From contig WMKK01000016.1 of the NCBI GenBank assembly GCA_012295225.1, positions 64,037-128,036 of the forward strand: 64,000 bases of DNA. The letters are read 5' to 3'. Below are positions 50,401-57,000 of the stretch, one piece after another. The DNA comes from Ostreococcus mediterraneus. Its lineage: Eukaryota > Chlorophyta > Mamiellophyceae > Mamiellales > Bathycoccaceae. Each line of letters starts with the position of its first letter. The first letter of the stretch is position 1. Under the pieces are notes generated by a model, which worked only from the letters and a program-made list of their open reading frames with translations, made no database searches and was not told the DNA's origin. Position numbers and translations under genes: made by a program.

Positions 50401-51206
50401 GTTTACCTTTGCCATTGAGTGATTACTACACTGATACGAAGAGCGTTCTCGATCAGGCGATTCGTATTTTACAAGCCATGATTGACGTAACGTCTGACGC
50501 CGGCTGGCTACGAACGGCGCTGTCCACCATGAACTTGATGCAAATGATCATGCAAGGTCGCATGATCACCGAATCGTCGCTCCTAACGCTTCCGCACATC
50601 ATGAGTGATCATGTGAATAAGCTCAAAGGACGAGGTATCTCAGTTTTGCCGCAGCTGATTGACTTGTGCGCGACAAATGCGCAGCGAGCGCAAAAAACGC
50701 TCGCGGATTGCGGCGTGTCCCAACGCAATGCCGAGCAAACCGTCACGCTATGCCGACGATTACCAGTCGTGAATGTGAAAGCATTCGTAGACAAGACTAG
50801 TAGCAGCGACGGTCGAACTATACACGTCAAGCTTCAACGAGAAGGAAAATCATGCGGTTCAAAGGCGCCGACGGCGCACACGCCGCGATTTCCAAAAATT
50901 AAAGAAGAAGGTTGGTGGATCGTCGTCGGTGACGTCGTCAATGACGAACTCTTAGCCCTTCGACGCATATCGTTTGGAGACCGCGCGCATGTGAAATTGA
51001 AGTGTCCTAAAGGGTCGTCGCACGGTGGACGAGCGCCAAGGTTAGTCGTGTTCTTCATGTCAGACTCGTACATTGGTCTTGACCAGGAGATTGAACTCAA
51101 CGCCGCCGACGCGTTGGATAGCGCCGACGACGATGACGACGACGACGCGGATACTTTTTGGATACTTCCGCCGAAAGAAACTGAGCCGTTCTGGTTGGGC
51201 GAGTAG
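44469..51206 (+). CDS. ASCC3: ASCC3-type tandem Ski2-like DExH helicase
   Basis: A single intronless reading frame of 2245 residues, close to 2202 for human ASCC3. Two helicase cassettes are complete. Cassette 1: Walker A APTGAGKT (about residue 567), DEVHLLNDERGP (about 680), GLSATLPNPMDVARF, then GRAGRPGFDTSGEGVI. Cassette 2: GAPTGSGKT (about 1420), DEIHLLASDRGPILEV (about 1524), GLSTALANAHDLGDW, GRAGRPQFDKSGCCVI. Each is followed by a Sec63-type unit. The pre-helicase segment EEIHVPARVPDPVAPGEL matches ASCC3 rather than Brr2. ASCC3 unwinds DNA in alkylation repair and splits stalled ribosomes in quality control. The tail is highly acidic (DSADDDDDDDAD). The 5' region is GC-rich and the helicase core notably more AT-rich. 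Confidence 0.94.
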   Translation: MTSTPPSRAPPRLTTFLRAAFADNRPDCVLDIDLARVERAEALEKRAARGNAATSTGRVEDARGTPSARLARLALGFADGDVGVDVNDDAMKALIGVCRDFIAIVHEALGKDTMTERALGDAATTAYEATETFAATILDECTALEREKAYMSDAETAQKVFDARARGYRREMMESLTRALGPTESTTKTAAAFEAALIALLTHARDVRHRGDNTDSGQVLVSSRKMFGESIKLKRPGEDAQNARASHLKRAMRSSLSERHEQERARIESEKLSHPDDRLESQWGSASSASMGPLPHIESDATTQLTWLKTQCQNFAASGAHALDQSWDVVATAVARAVLNASTSDDQCAADLYEYLGDYGFELIAGVVERRGALARAIKTRAQTLRETLMPQNGASDGSGAGASVSRVVTITSTLDKQLEKTRRKEERKTNRRLASGAGDVVEWLHSVGVGFDALCEGDWENQKQLSSGNGDRDDILAGLRGLGRGPDGGRKALPAGTTRVVHDEGYEEIHVPARVPDPVAPGELSVAIEELDEWAQPAFEGITTLNRIQSRIFPQAYHTNENLLVCAPTGAGKTNIAMLTVLHEIGKHIDEHGDYLPEDFKIVYVAPMKALAAEVTNAFSRRLAPLDIVVAELTGDTQMSKRELEETQMIVTTPEKWDVITRKGGEVSIASTLRLLIIDEVHLLNDERGPVIETLVARTLRQVEQTQSMIRIVGLSATLPNPMDVARFLGVNQNMGLFVFDQSYRPIPLTQRFIGVTEKNAMKRQTLMAQIAYNKCCEALRKGKQAMVFVHSRKDTVKTAKQLAEFAAAQDGMELFSNDMHDRKAEFAPQVMRSRNNELKDLFLKGLGCHNAGMLRADRTLTEKLFAAGLIKVLVCTATLAWGVNLPAHMVVIKGTQLYDPQRGGFRNLGVLDVQQIFGRAGRPGFDTSGEGVIVTEHKNLAHYVSMLTHSTPIESQFVNNLADNLNAEVTLGTVTNIREGAQWLGYTYLHTRMEQNPLSYGLTWDDVRLDPGLLDHRRKLIREAARTLDNAKMIRFDERSGQLYQTEGGRTASHFYIRVKSMEVFDGLMQRHMTMPEILHMISHSSEFENIVPREDEIPELEALRRNRHVVPIEIKGSLTDKVGKVNLLLQVYVSRANMQSFSLIADSMYISQNVSRICRALFELCLRRGWPSLAEQLLTMSKACDLRIWPHQHELRQFEKTLKPETLYKLEEKKATLDRLWDMSASEIGSMLRLNSQVGGQIKSCMRAMPHLNMTAVVQPITRTVLRVSVTLIPEFEWRDNMHGALQRWLIWVEDPVNEHIYHHETFNLSKKQCKDGAQYLAFTIPIFEPVPPQYFLRAMSETWLGCESFVELNFQHLILPEEHPPHTELMDLDPLPRSALNNPVYESMYENKFTHFNAIQTQAFHTLYHTDTNVLLGAPTGSGKTISSELAMMKVFRDSPGSKVVYIAPLKALVRERIKDWRKNLCPTLGLRMVELTGDYTPDLRALLQADIIVSTPEKWDGISRNWQSRAYVTKVALVVIDEIHLLASDRGPILEVIVSRMRYISSRTGSKVRIVGLSTALANAHDLGDWLGIEKEGLFNFRPSVRPVPLECHIQGFPGKFYCPRMMTMNKPTYAAIRTHSPNKPALVFVSSRRQTRLTALDLIAYAAADERPDGFVNMSDDEMAMCLSKVKDPALKHTLQFGIGLHHAGLTPEDREMCEELFAECKIQVLVTTSTLAWGVNLPAHLVVIKGTEYFDGKTKRYQDFPITDVLQMMGRAGRPQFDKSGCCVILVHEPKKTFYKKFLYEPFPVESSLADNLCDHFNAEIVSGTIKTKQDAVDYLTWTYFFRRLLKNPTYYNLDTIDSDNLNTYLSDLVENALELLEDARCISIDEEDDALEPLMLGRVASYYYLQYPSVALFAANIKHDSTLESLLQTLCGVAEYDELPVRHNEDKLNVDLAHVVADAGGFQVDARLAEDPHVKTSLLFQCHFLRLPLPLSDYYTDTKSVLDQAIRILQAMIDVTSDAGWLRTALSTMNLMQMIMQGRMITESSLLTLPHIMSDHVNKLKGRGISVLPQLIDLCATNAQRAQKTLADCGVSQRNAEQTVTLCRRLPVVNVKAFVDKTSSSDGRTIHVKLQREGKSCGSKAPTAHTPRFPKIKEEGWWIVVGDVVNDELLALRRISFGDRAHVKLKCPKGSSHGGRAPRLVVFFMSDSYIGLDQEIELNAADALDSADDDDDDDADTFWILPPKETEPFWLGE

Positions 51207-51247
51207 ACGAGTGATGCGAGCACAAAAGCATGAACATTTTAGAAGAT

Positions 51248-52966
51248 TTACATTGAAAAATCATAGTCTACCAAATCGCGCTCGTCTACTACGTCGGCGT
51301 TGTCAAACTCATCTGCTTCTTCCTGCGTGAAGCGCTTATTCTTCAGCAGCGCTTCGATAATTCCCCGAGTCGACTCTGAGAGATCTTCCAATTTATCCAC
51401 GCGCCTACTCTTCATGAATGGATGTTTGTATGTCTCGTGAGGGAGCGCCGGTCGCCACGTCGAGCCAGTGTCGATGAAGACTTGCGCCTGCAACATGGCT
51501 TCCAAAAGTCCGCCATACGCGTCATTATCGTCAATGAAAAATCTCGCGCCTTGTTGTTCGTTGCTCATGTAAATATTCCGATTATCCACGCGCTGTCCGC
51601 GTTTATATTGCATCTCTTGTTTGTCTGGTTTTGGCTTGGCAAGCGTAATCATCAACGATTTGCACGGATCGCCAGTTTCGCGCTCGACGCCGTCGTCTAA
51701 ACTCCAACAGCACTCGCTCACGTTGATCGCGTCCCACGGCTTAGCGCCTGATTTTTCTTTTTCTTTCTTCCAAAACTCTCGCGTAATGTCAAACTCACCG
51801 GCAACTTTGACGCGGACATTCTTTGAGTTGAAGGATACGCCGACGTCTTCGGCGTCAATCCAAAATGGTAATTCAAATTCCATAATCGCTTCTTCATTTG
51901 ACTCTGTCATCTCATAAGGCGGCTCGAGGTGGCGCGCGTAATCCGGGTCCCCGACAAATAACTTTTTCCAATCTTCACCGATGCGTGCCTTGCGAATCTC
52001 CAGCATAATCGCGCGTTTATCATCGGTGACGTACACTTCTACTGGATACCGATCGTCGGGCGTGTACGCGAGCTCGCGATCAATGACGGCGAGCGAATCC
52101 TCTGGTTGCAGTAATATCCCACCGCGGCTGAATTCATAATGTAGATGTTTATCCGCGTATCCGGTCGGTATGTTCACCGCAATATACACCGAACGAAGGC
52201 TCTGCGCCCACATGTAATGCTTGGCCAGACGAATGTCGTACACGTGTCTGTGGCGACCATCCGGATGGTACACCTCGGCGGCAATTTCTTTAAACGTCCG
52301 CGAATCCTTCAACTCGTGTTCATTTCTATAATTCGGTGCCTCACGCATGGCACGTTCGGCGTCTTCTCTAATTTTATTCTCCAACTCCTTCTTTCCGAGC
52401 TGGCGCGCCATGTGCCCTTCGACGTGCTGCACGGGCCAATGTAAGCCGACGTCGCCCTTCCAATGCATCTTGCGTTCACAGAAATCACAATACAATGCCG
52501 TACACGCGTAACACACTCGTGTGCTCGGTCTTCCACACACTTCACATAACGTCACTAACTGTGTGTCGCCGCAGATTGTTCCGAGCCCGAGTCGTTCGAT
52601 GTCATCGAGTAAGACATCCTCGCCGCCCGGCGCGCGTTGCGTGACGCCGCGAATGTACCTGTACTGGATCTCTGTCATCAACGAGTCATACGTCCGTCGC
52701 TTCGCGGGATCACTCAACACCTCGTATGCTTTACGGACTTTCGCAAATGTTCTCGCATCGCCACCCTTATCGGGGTGATGCTCGCGTGCGGCGCGAATGA
52801 ATGCAGACTTGAGCTCATCCCGCGTGGCTTCGCGGCGCACGCCGAGCGCCACGTAGTGCGCATCGCCCCGTAAATCATCCACGTCGTCCCATACCGAGCG
52901 TTTGCGCGCGTCATATGCGGTCTTGGCGTCGTCGTCGTTGTCGTCGTTCTTGGGCGCGGAGACCAT
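51248..52966 (-). CDS. J-domain protein with zinc box and two CS/p23-like domains
   Basis: The ATG at 52966 gives 572 residues. A J domain lies near the N-terminus (HYVALGVRREATRDELKSAF, REHHPDKGGD with the essential HPD, KAYEVLSDPAKRRTYDSLM). A B-box-like Cys cluster follows: CEVCGRPSTRVCYACTALYC and CERKMHWKGDVGLHW. The rest has two beta-rich stretches resembling p23/CS or Hsp20 folds: VYIAVNIPTGYADKHLHYEF with PVEVYVTDDKRAIMLEIRKA, and ELPFWIDAEDVGVSFNSKNV with VRVKVAGEFDI and a CCWSLDDG strand. The C-terminal tail is acidic. This is a co-chaperone for Hsp70, perhaps also Hsp90, and the combination is found in plants and protists. It is transcribed in tandem with the ankyrin-like gene upstream. 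Confidence 0.8.
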   Translation of the reverse strand: MVSAPKNDDNDDDAKTAYDARKRSVWDDVDDLRGDAHYVALGVRREATRDELKSAFIRAAREHHPDKGGDARTFAKVRKAYEVLSDPAKRRTYDSLMTEIQYRYIRGVTQRAPGGEDVLLDDIERLGLGTICGDTQLVTLCEVCGRPSTRVCYACTALYCDFCERKMHWKGDVGLHWPVQHVEGHMARQLGKKELENKIREDAERAMREAPNYRNEHELKDSRTFKEIAAEVYHPDGRHRHVYDIRLAKHYMWAQSLRSVYIAVNIPTGYADKHLHYEFSRGGILLQPEDSLAVIDRELAYTPDDRYPVEVYVTDDKRAIMLEIRKARIGEDWKKLFVGDPDYARHLEPPYEMTESNEEAIMEFELPFWIDAEDVGVSFNSKNVRVKVAGEFDITREFWKKEKEKSGAKPWDAINVSECCWSLDDGVERETGDPCKSLMITLAKPKPDKQEMQYKRGQRVDNRNIYMSNEQQGARFFIDDNDAYGGLLEAMLQAQVFIDTGSTWRPALPHETYKHPFMKSRRVDKLEDLSESTRGIIEALLKNKRFTQEEADEFDNADVVDERDLVDYDFSM

Positions 52967-53028
52967 CGCGCGCGGTGCGCAGTGTGGCGCCAAGTATGTT
53001 GATTTTGAGCGTTTTTTTTTACGTTTTT

Positions 53029-53048
53029 CTACCGGTTACTACCGGTAG
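53029..53048. repeat. Inverted repeat CTACCGGT-TACT-ACCGGTAG
   Basis: Perfect 8-bp arms around a 4-base loop, 63 bp upstream of the J-protein start and next to T-runs. It may be a binding site or leader hairpin of that gene. Confidence 0.6.
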
Positions 53049-53173
53049 AGTCGTTGTTGCAATGTACACGGCGTCTGGAAGACAATGGCGCGTGATTTCA
53101 GCGCCCGCCGGATATCTATGGTGATGGAACAAATGTCTATGTATGCATGCATGAGTGCATGCACGCGTGTGGT

Positions 53174-55318
53174 CTATTTTTGATTGTATAGGCCTTGTAA
53201 GAACGCGCACACTTCGACGTACTCGCCTTCGGAGAAATCTGTCGATTGCTCCTGCACAACGTCGAGGATTTTAAACAACAGTTTCTGCTCTTTGGGGTTT
53301 AATTTCTTGCCGAGGACGGTGTCGCCGTACATGTCTTGATAACGCACGAGCGCGAGTAAGGCTTGTCTACACGTACCATGCGCCGTGGCTAGTAAAGCTC
53401 GAATATCGTGAGGCGCGGCGAATTGAAATCCGAAATTCATGCACTCGAGCGAGCCAACGTGAACGGCTTGCGGAAGGAATCGAGCATCGAGAAAGTCCGC
53501 TGCTTGGTCTGGAGCGATGTCGCGCAAGAGCATGTTGCATATCTCAACAGATTTGACACGCGCGGCTTCGACAAAGCAGTCAGCGTGCACTGGGCACCCT
53601 TTCTGGATCAAGAAGCGTACAATCGGTTCGGCGCCCGCATTCGGAACCTTTGAAATCGCGCTGACGAGAACGTGATGGTTCATCGGACACTGTCGATCCA
53701 CGAGCGCCTCAACCAATGCATAGTTTGCCGACTCAGCGACGAGTGTCAACACGTCGGCGCTCAACTCACAATGATCGATGAGAAATTTCTCTCGCGGGCC
53801 GTAATGCGTCCTGCTTTGGTACATAAAACCGTTGAAACGGATGCGATCATTCTCGCCGCAATTTTGCAAAAACTTGATAACCTCAGACGTACTCCACGGT
53901 AATGCATCGACACCGCACATCTTTTTGAGGAACTGAAGTCGTGCCAACGTGACATCATGCGGGTATCCTGAGCGGTCGAGAGACAAGAGTTTCCGCATCG
54001 CGATTCTCGTCTCCATACCGCGCCGAGTCAACGCGTAATGCAAACACGGGTAGTGCTTAAACTTGCCCACGAATTCAACACTCTTCTCACCATGCAACTT
54101 GTAGCAGCTGTCCTCTAACGCAATCAATTTCGCTATGTTTTTATCATCCCATGGTACGTTCATGTTTTCATGCACGTGCTGCAAAAGCGGCAAATCTCCG
54201 AGCGCAAAGGCGAGGAGCACAAAATGCTGCGAATAAAATGCGATGAATTTTTCACCAAGTCGCGCAAACATTGCTTTAAACTCATCCAAAGTCTCCATCG
54301 GTGCGTCAGCATCGAACGGCGGCGCATTCGGCGGCTTCAACTGATGCATGGTCAAGAACTCTACCATTTTCGTCTGCCTAGAAGTCGCAGCTGCGGCGAA
54401 CACTTTCTTCATGTCTTCCTCGTCCACGTAGCGGCGCTCGAGCAGGTGCCGCGTGACGTCAAAGTGGCTCGCGCTCGCCGCCGCGATCACGTGATGCACA
54501 TCCAACCGCGCGCCTCGCTCTTCGCACCACTGAATACTCGTCAAGTCGCCGCGTTCGCAGCAATCACCCAGGGCGTCGAGAATCTCCTCATCACACGTCC
54601 ACGAGAACCGTCGATCATACAAAAACTTCACGCAGTCGAGATATCCGCGACGCAACGCCTCCGCAATAGCCGATTTACAGAATCGTTTCCGATTCTCCGG
54701 ACACTGCGAGTCGAACAAATACTCCAACATCCTCAAATCTCCACGGCCACTGGCGCATATGATGGCGTCAGATTGCCAAGGACAGTCGAATTGACGCAAC
54801 GCGTGACATCGTTCGACGTCGCCGCGCTCGACGGCGAAACGCATTGGATTAAATCGATCCAATACAAGCACGCGTTTTCCGCATTCAACAAAGTATCGCA
54901 AGCACGCCGCGTGAGAGGCGTTAAAATCATCCCATTCGTACGCATCCAATGCCAAATTCACGTCGTCGTCGAAGCACGGCGTGAGCGTAAAGGCGAGTTT
55001 TTTTGTCGTGAGCAACCAATCCAAAACATCAACCTGCCCGCCGTACACCGCGCTCAACAGCACTCGCATGCGATTCGCCAGCGATAATCGATCGAACGCG
55101 TGACTATCGTTGAGTTTGCGCAACGCCGACCAGTCCCCGGCGGCGCACGCGCGCGTGGCGTCGGACGATGTCAAGATGCGACACACCGCATCCGACCCTC
55201 GACGCGCACCAGCGCCCCCTTCTGCGTCGCTCGCGCCGCTCGTCGACGCGTCGTTTGCGGTATTTCTGTCAAAATTGCGCGCCGCGCGCGGTGCGTCGCG
55301 CGCGCGTTTGCTAGGCAT
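53174..55318 (-). CDS. Ankyrin-type repeat protein
   Basis: The ATG at 55318 gives 714 residues; the frame is open to a TTG upstream but that region is low complexity. A basic N-terminus (MPSKRARDAPRAARNFD) is followed by 12 or more degenerate ankyrin-like units of about 30-35 residues, for instance FNPMRFAVERGDVERCHALRQ, AIICASGRGDLRMLEYLFDSQ, AIAEALRRGYLDCVKFLYDRR and RHLLERRYVDEEDMKKVFAA. Several units carry a CP or CPW element as in large algal and protist ankyrin families. No F-box or enzymatic domain is visible. The function is unknown; such families often mediate protein binding. Confidence 0.78.
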   Translation of the reverse strand: MPSKRARDAPRAARNFDRNTANDASTSGASDAEGGAGARRGSDAVCRILTSSDATRACAAGDWSALRKLNDSHAFDRLSLANRMRVLLSAVYGGQVDVLDWLLTTKKLAFTLTPCFDDDVNLALDAYEWDDFNASHAACLRYFVECGKRVLVLDRFNPMRFAVERGDVERCHALRQFDCPWQSDAIICASGRGDLRMLEYLFDSQCPENRKRFCKSAIAEALRRGYLDCVKFLYDRRFSWTCDEEILDALGDCCERGDLTSIQWCEERGARLDVHHVIAAASASHFDVTRHLLERRYVDEEDMKKVFAAAATSRQTKMVEFLTMHQLKPPNAPPFDADAPMETLDEFKAMFARLGEKFIAFYSQHFVLLAFALGDLPLLQHVHENMNVPWDDKNIAKLIALEDSCYKLHGEKSVEFVGKFKHYPCLHYALTRRGMETRIAMRKLLSLDRSGYPHDVTLARLQFLKKMCGVDALPWSTSEVIKFLQNCGENDRIRFNGFMYQSRTHYGPREKFLIDHCELSADVLTLVAESANYALVEALVDRQCPMNHHVLVSAISKVPNAGAEPIVRFLIQKGCPVHADCFVEAARVKSVEICNMLLRDIAPDQAADFLDARFLPQAVHVGSLECMNFGFQFAAPHDIRALLATAHGTCRQALLALVRYQDMYGDTVLGKKLNPKEQKLLFKILDVVQEQSTDFSEGEYVEVCAFLQGLYNQK

Positions 55319-55590
55319 GCGGCGAGGCGCGATTTGACGCGTTGCTTTCAAACCAACGCCACCACAGTCGCGGCATTGTGCCGCGCGCGCGACGTGATCG
55401 GTAGCGCGTGACGCGGATTCGCGAGAGCCATCCGGCGCGGACGGTGGCGTTGGGTATTTCTCATCGCTCGCGCGCGCGTCGGGGTGTCCGTGCGCCGCGT
55501 GCGGGTGCGAGAGACGCGTCAAACGTTCGTAGCCGTTAGACACCAACCGACACTTTTGCGTTGATACTTTCGCGCGTTGCGCCGCACGCG

Positions 55591-56205
55591 ATGACGTCGA
55601 GGACGTTGGCGCGCGTGGAAAATGCGAAGACGATACTTGATCGTGCGTCGGCGCGGTTTCGTGAGGAGAAGGGCGGCGCGTCGCTAGGGAGAGGGCTGGG
55701 AAGGAGTGATGGGAAGGAGAACGCGGACGACTCCGCGACGAAACCGCGCGGAGATGGAGTCTTGACGCCGCCAGTGGATGATGAGAGCAAGCCGTTCGAT
55801 GGCTTACGCATAGAAATCGAAGACGTCGACGCGAATAAGGCCGAAGGCGAGCGTGCGGCTGGGGATGTGGTGGGAGCGTTGATGACGGATGAAATGTTCG
55901 ACGCGTGCGTGGGGAACGTCGTGTGCGATTGGTTTAGCGACGGCGATAGCATCACCGCGGAAGGTGATAAAGTATTAGGAATATGCTTACAGAGCCTATA
56001 TGCGCCTTTGCGTGGCGATGAAACGTTGGAGGCGTTACGCATAGACAAGAGCGCGTTGAAGCGTCGACTGCGACGATTTGACTTGCGTGTAGCGCAGACG
56101 CGAGGCGATAAAGCCACAAAGGAGGACAAGAAGCATTTACGTCCATTGTACGTGCGCTTAGCTAAGATTAAGGATTTAATCGCCATACGCGAAGCGGGCG
56201 GGTGA
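55591..56205 (+). CDS. Small protein with FAM13-like C-terminal motif
   Basis: The ATG at 55591 gives 204 residues. The N-terminal half is polar and disordered (ENAKTILDRASARFREEKGG). The C-terminal end, KSALKRRLRRFDLRVAQTRG followed by EDKKHLRPLYVRLAKIKDLI, resembles the FAM13 family C-terminal motif (basic helix, then T-K-E-D-K, LRPLYxRY and IK). No RhoGAP domain is present. Function is unknown. It is divergent from the ankyrin-type gene, 272 bp start to start. Confidence 0.6.
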   Translation: MTSRTLARVENAKTILDRASARFREEKGGASLGRGLGRSDGKENADDSATKPRGDGVLTPPVDDESKPFDGLRIEIEDVDANKAEGERAAGDVVGALMTDEMFDACVGNVVCDWFSDGDSITAEGDKVLGICLQSLYAPLRGDETLEALRIDKSALKRRLRRFDLRVAQTRGDKATKEDKKHLRPLYVRLAKIKDLIAIREAGG

Positions 56206-56364
56206 AGGAACAACGAATGGACAAATGCAAACGGACAGTTGGTATATAAAAAATAGCCCACGGCGCTCGAGTCGACGACGCGAGCAAACGTGGAAACAAC
56301 AATGTAAAAACAATGCATGCGTGCTGCTCATCACTAAAAACAAGGCTAACAAATAAATAGTGTG

Positions 56365-57000
56365 CTATGCGTCATCGGCGGTGCGTAATCCCGGCACGCC
56401 GTTCTCGAGGTCGGGCAAGTTTAATGGAATCATCACCGCGTTCGCCCCTGTGGTATCCATCTTTGGCACCTTTGGATGCTTGGGTAACTCCGTACGCACC
56501 AAGTCGCTCACGTCCCACTCCGTTAGTAACTCTGCCACCGCATCTGTTTGTGCGATGTACTCCGCCTCGGTCATCGGGAAGCTCTTTTGCCCGACGAATT
56601 TCCACATCACCTGAAGATAAATCTGAAGCGTGTTAAACCTGTCCCGACGCTGACACACGCGCGTATCGTACAGCTTCCCCCAGCGCTTCAGCACCATCGA
56701 CCGAAGNTCNTCCCCGGTCATATCACCGCCCCAGTTTAATGAATCTTCCGCGCGGGCGCCCGACGTGCGCGCATCCATGGATTGTTCTAAAAAGGATAAA
56801 AAGTCATCGTCATCATCCGCATCGGCGTTTTTCGTGGATGGATTCGACGGCGTCGCCGCGATGCGCGACGCATACGGTCTTCGCGCGCTTCGCGTGCTGT
56901 GCGCTACGACGCACGGGGCGTGAGTACGCGCCGAGATGGCGCGCATGTTTGGTTGAAGCGACGCTCGAGCGCGCGACGAGCTATGAAGCGCTTTACTCAT
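56365..57000 (-). CDS. DUF3067 plastid protein, start overlaps HRD3 end
   Basis: The ATG at 57000 gives 211 residues. The alternative ATG at 56946 removes 18 residues and still leaves a transit-like leader (MRAISARTHAPCVVAHSTRS). After an acidic stretch (DADDDDDFLSFLEQSMDA) comes a domain conserved in cyanobacteria and plastids, DUF3067: RSMVLKRWGKLYDTRVCQRR, DRFNTLQIYLQVMWKFVGQK, SFPMTEAEYIAQTDAVAELL. Its function is not known to me. Two unresolved bases (56707, 56710) fall at third codon positions in GAN-GAN, so each is Asp or Glu and the frame is not at risk. The first ATG sits inside the last codons of the HRD3 gene (ATGAGTAA). Confidence 0.83.
   Translation of the reverse strand: MSKALHSSSRARASLQPNMRAISARTHAPCVVAHSTRSARRPYASRIAATPSNPSTKNADADDDDDFLSFLEQSMDARTSGARAEDSLNWGGDMTGXXLRSMVLKRWGKLYDTRVCQRRDRFNTLQIYLQVMWKFVGQKSFPMTEAEYIAQTDAVAELLTEWDVSDLVRTELPKHPKVPKMDTTGANAVMIPLNLPDLENGVPGLRTADDA

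Noticed and set aside
44469-51206. Brr2 spliceosomal helicase as identity for the giant helicase
   Set aside because: The length and the pre-helicase segment fit ASCC3 better than Brr2; close relatives share both cassettes, so the choice is made on the N-terminal part.
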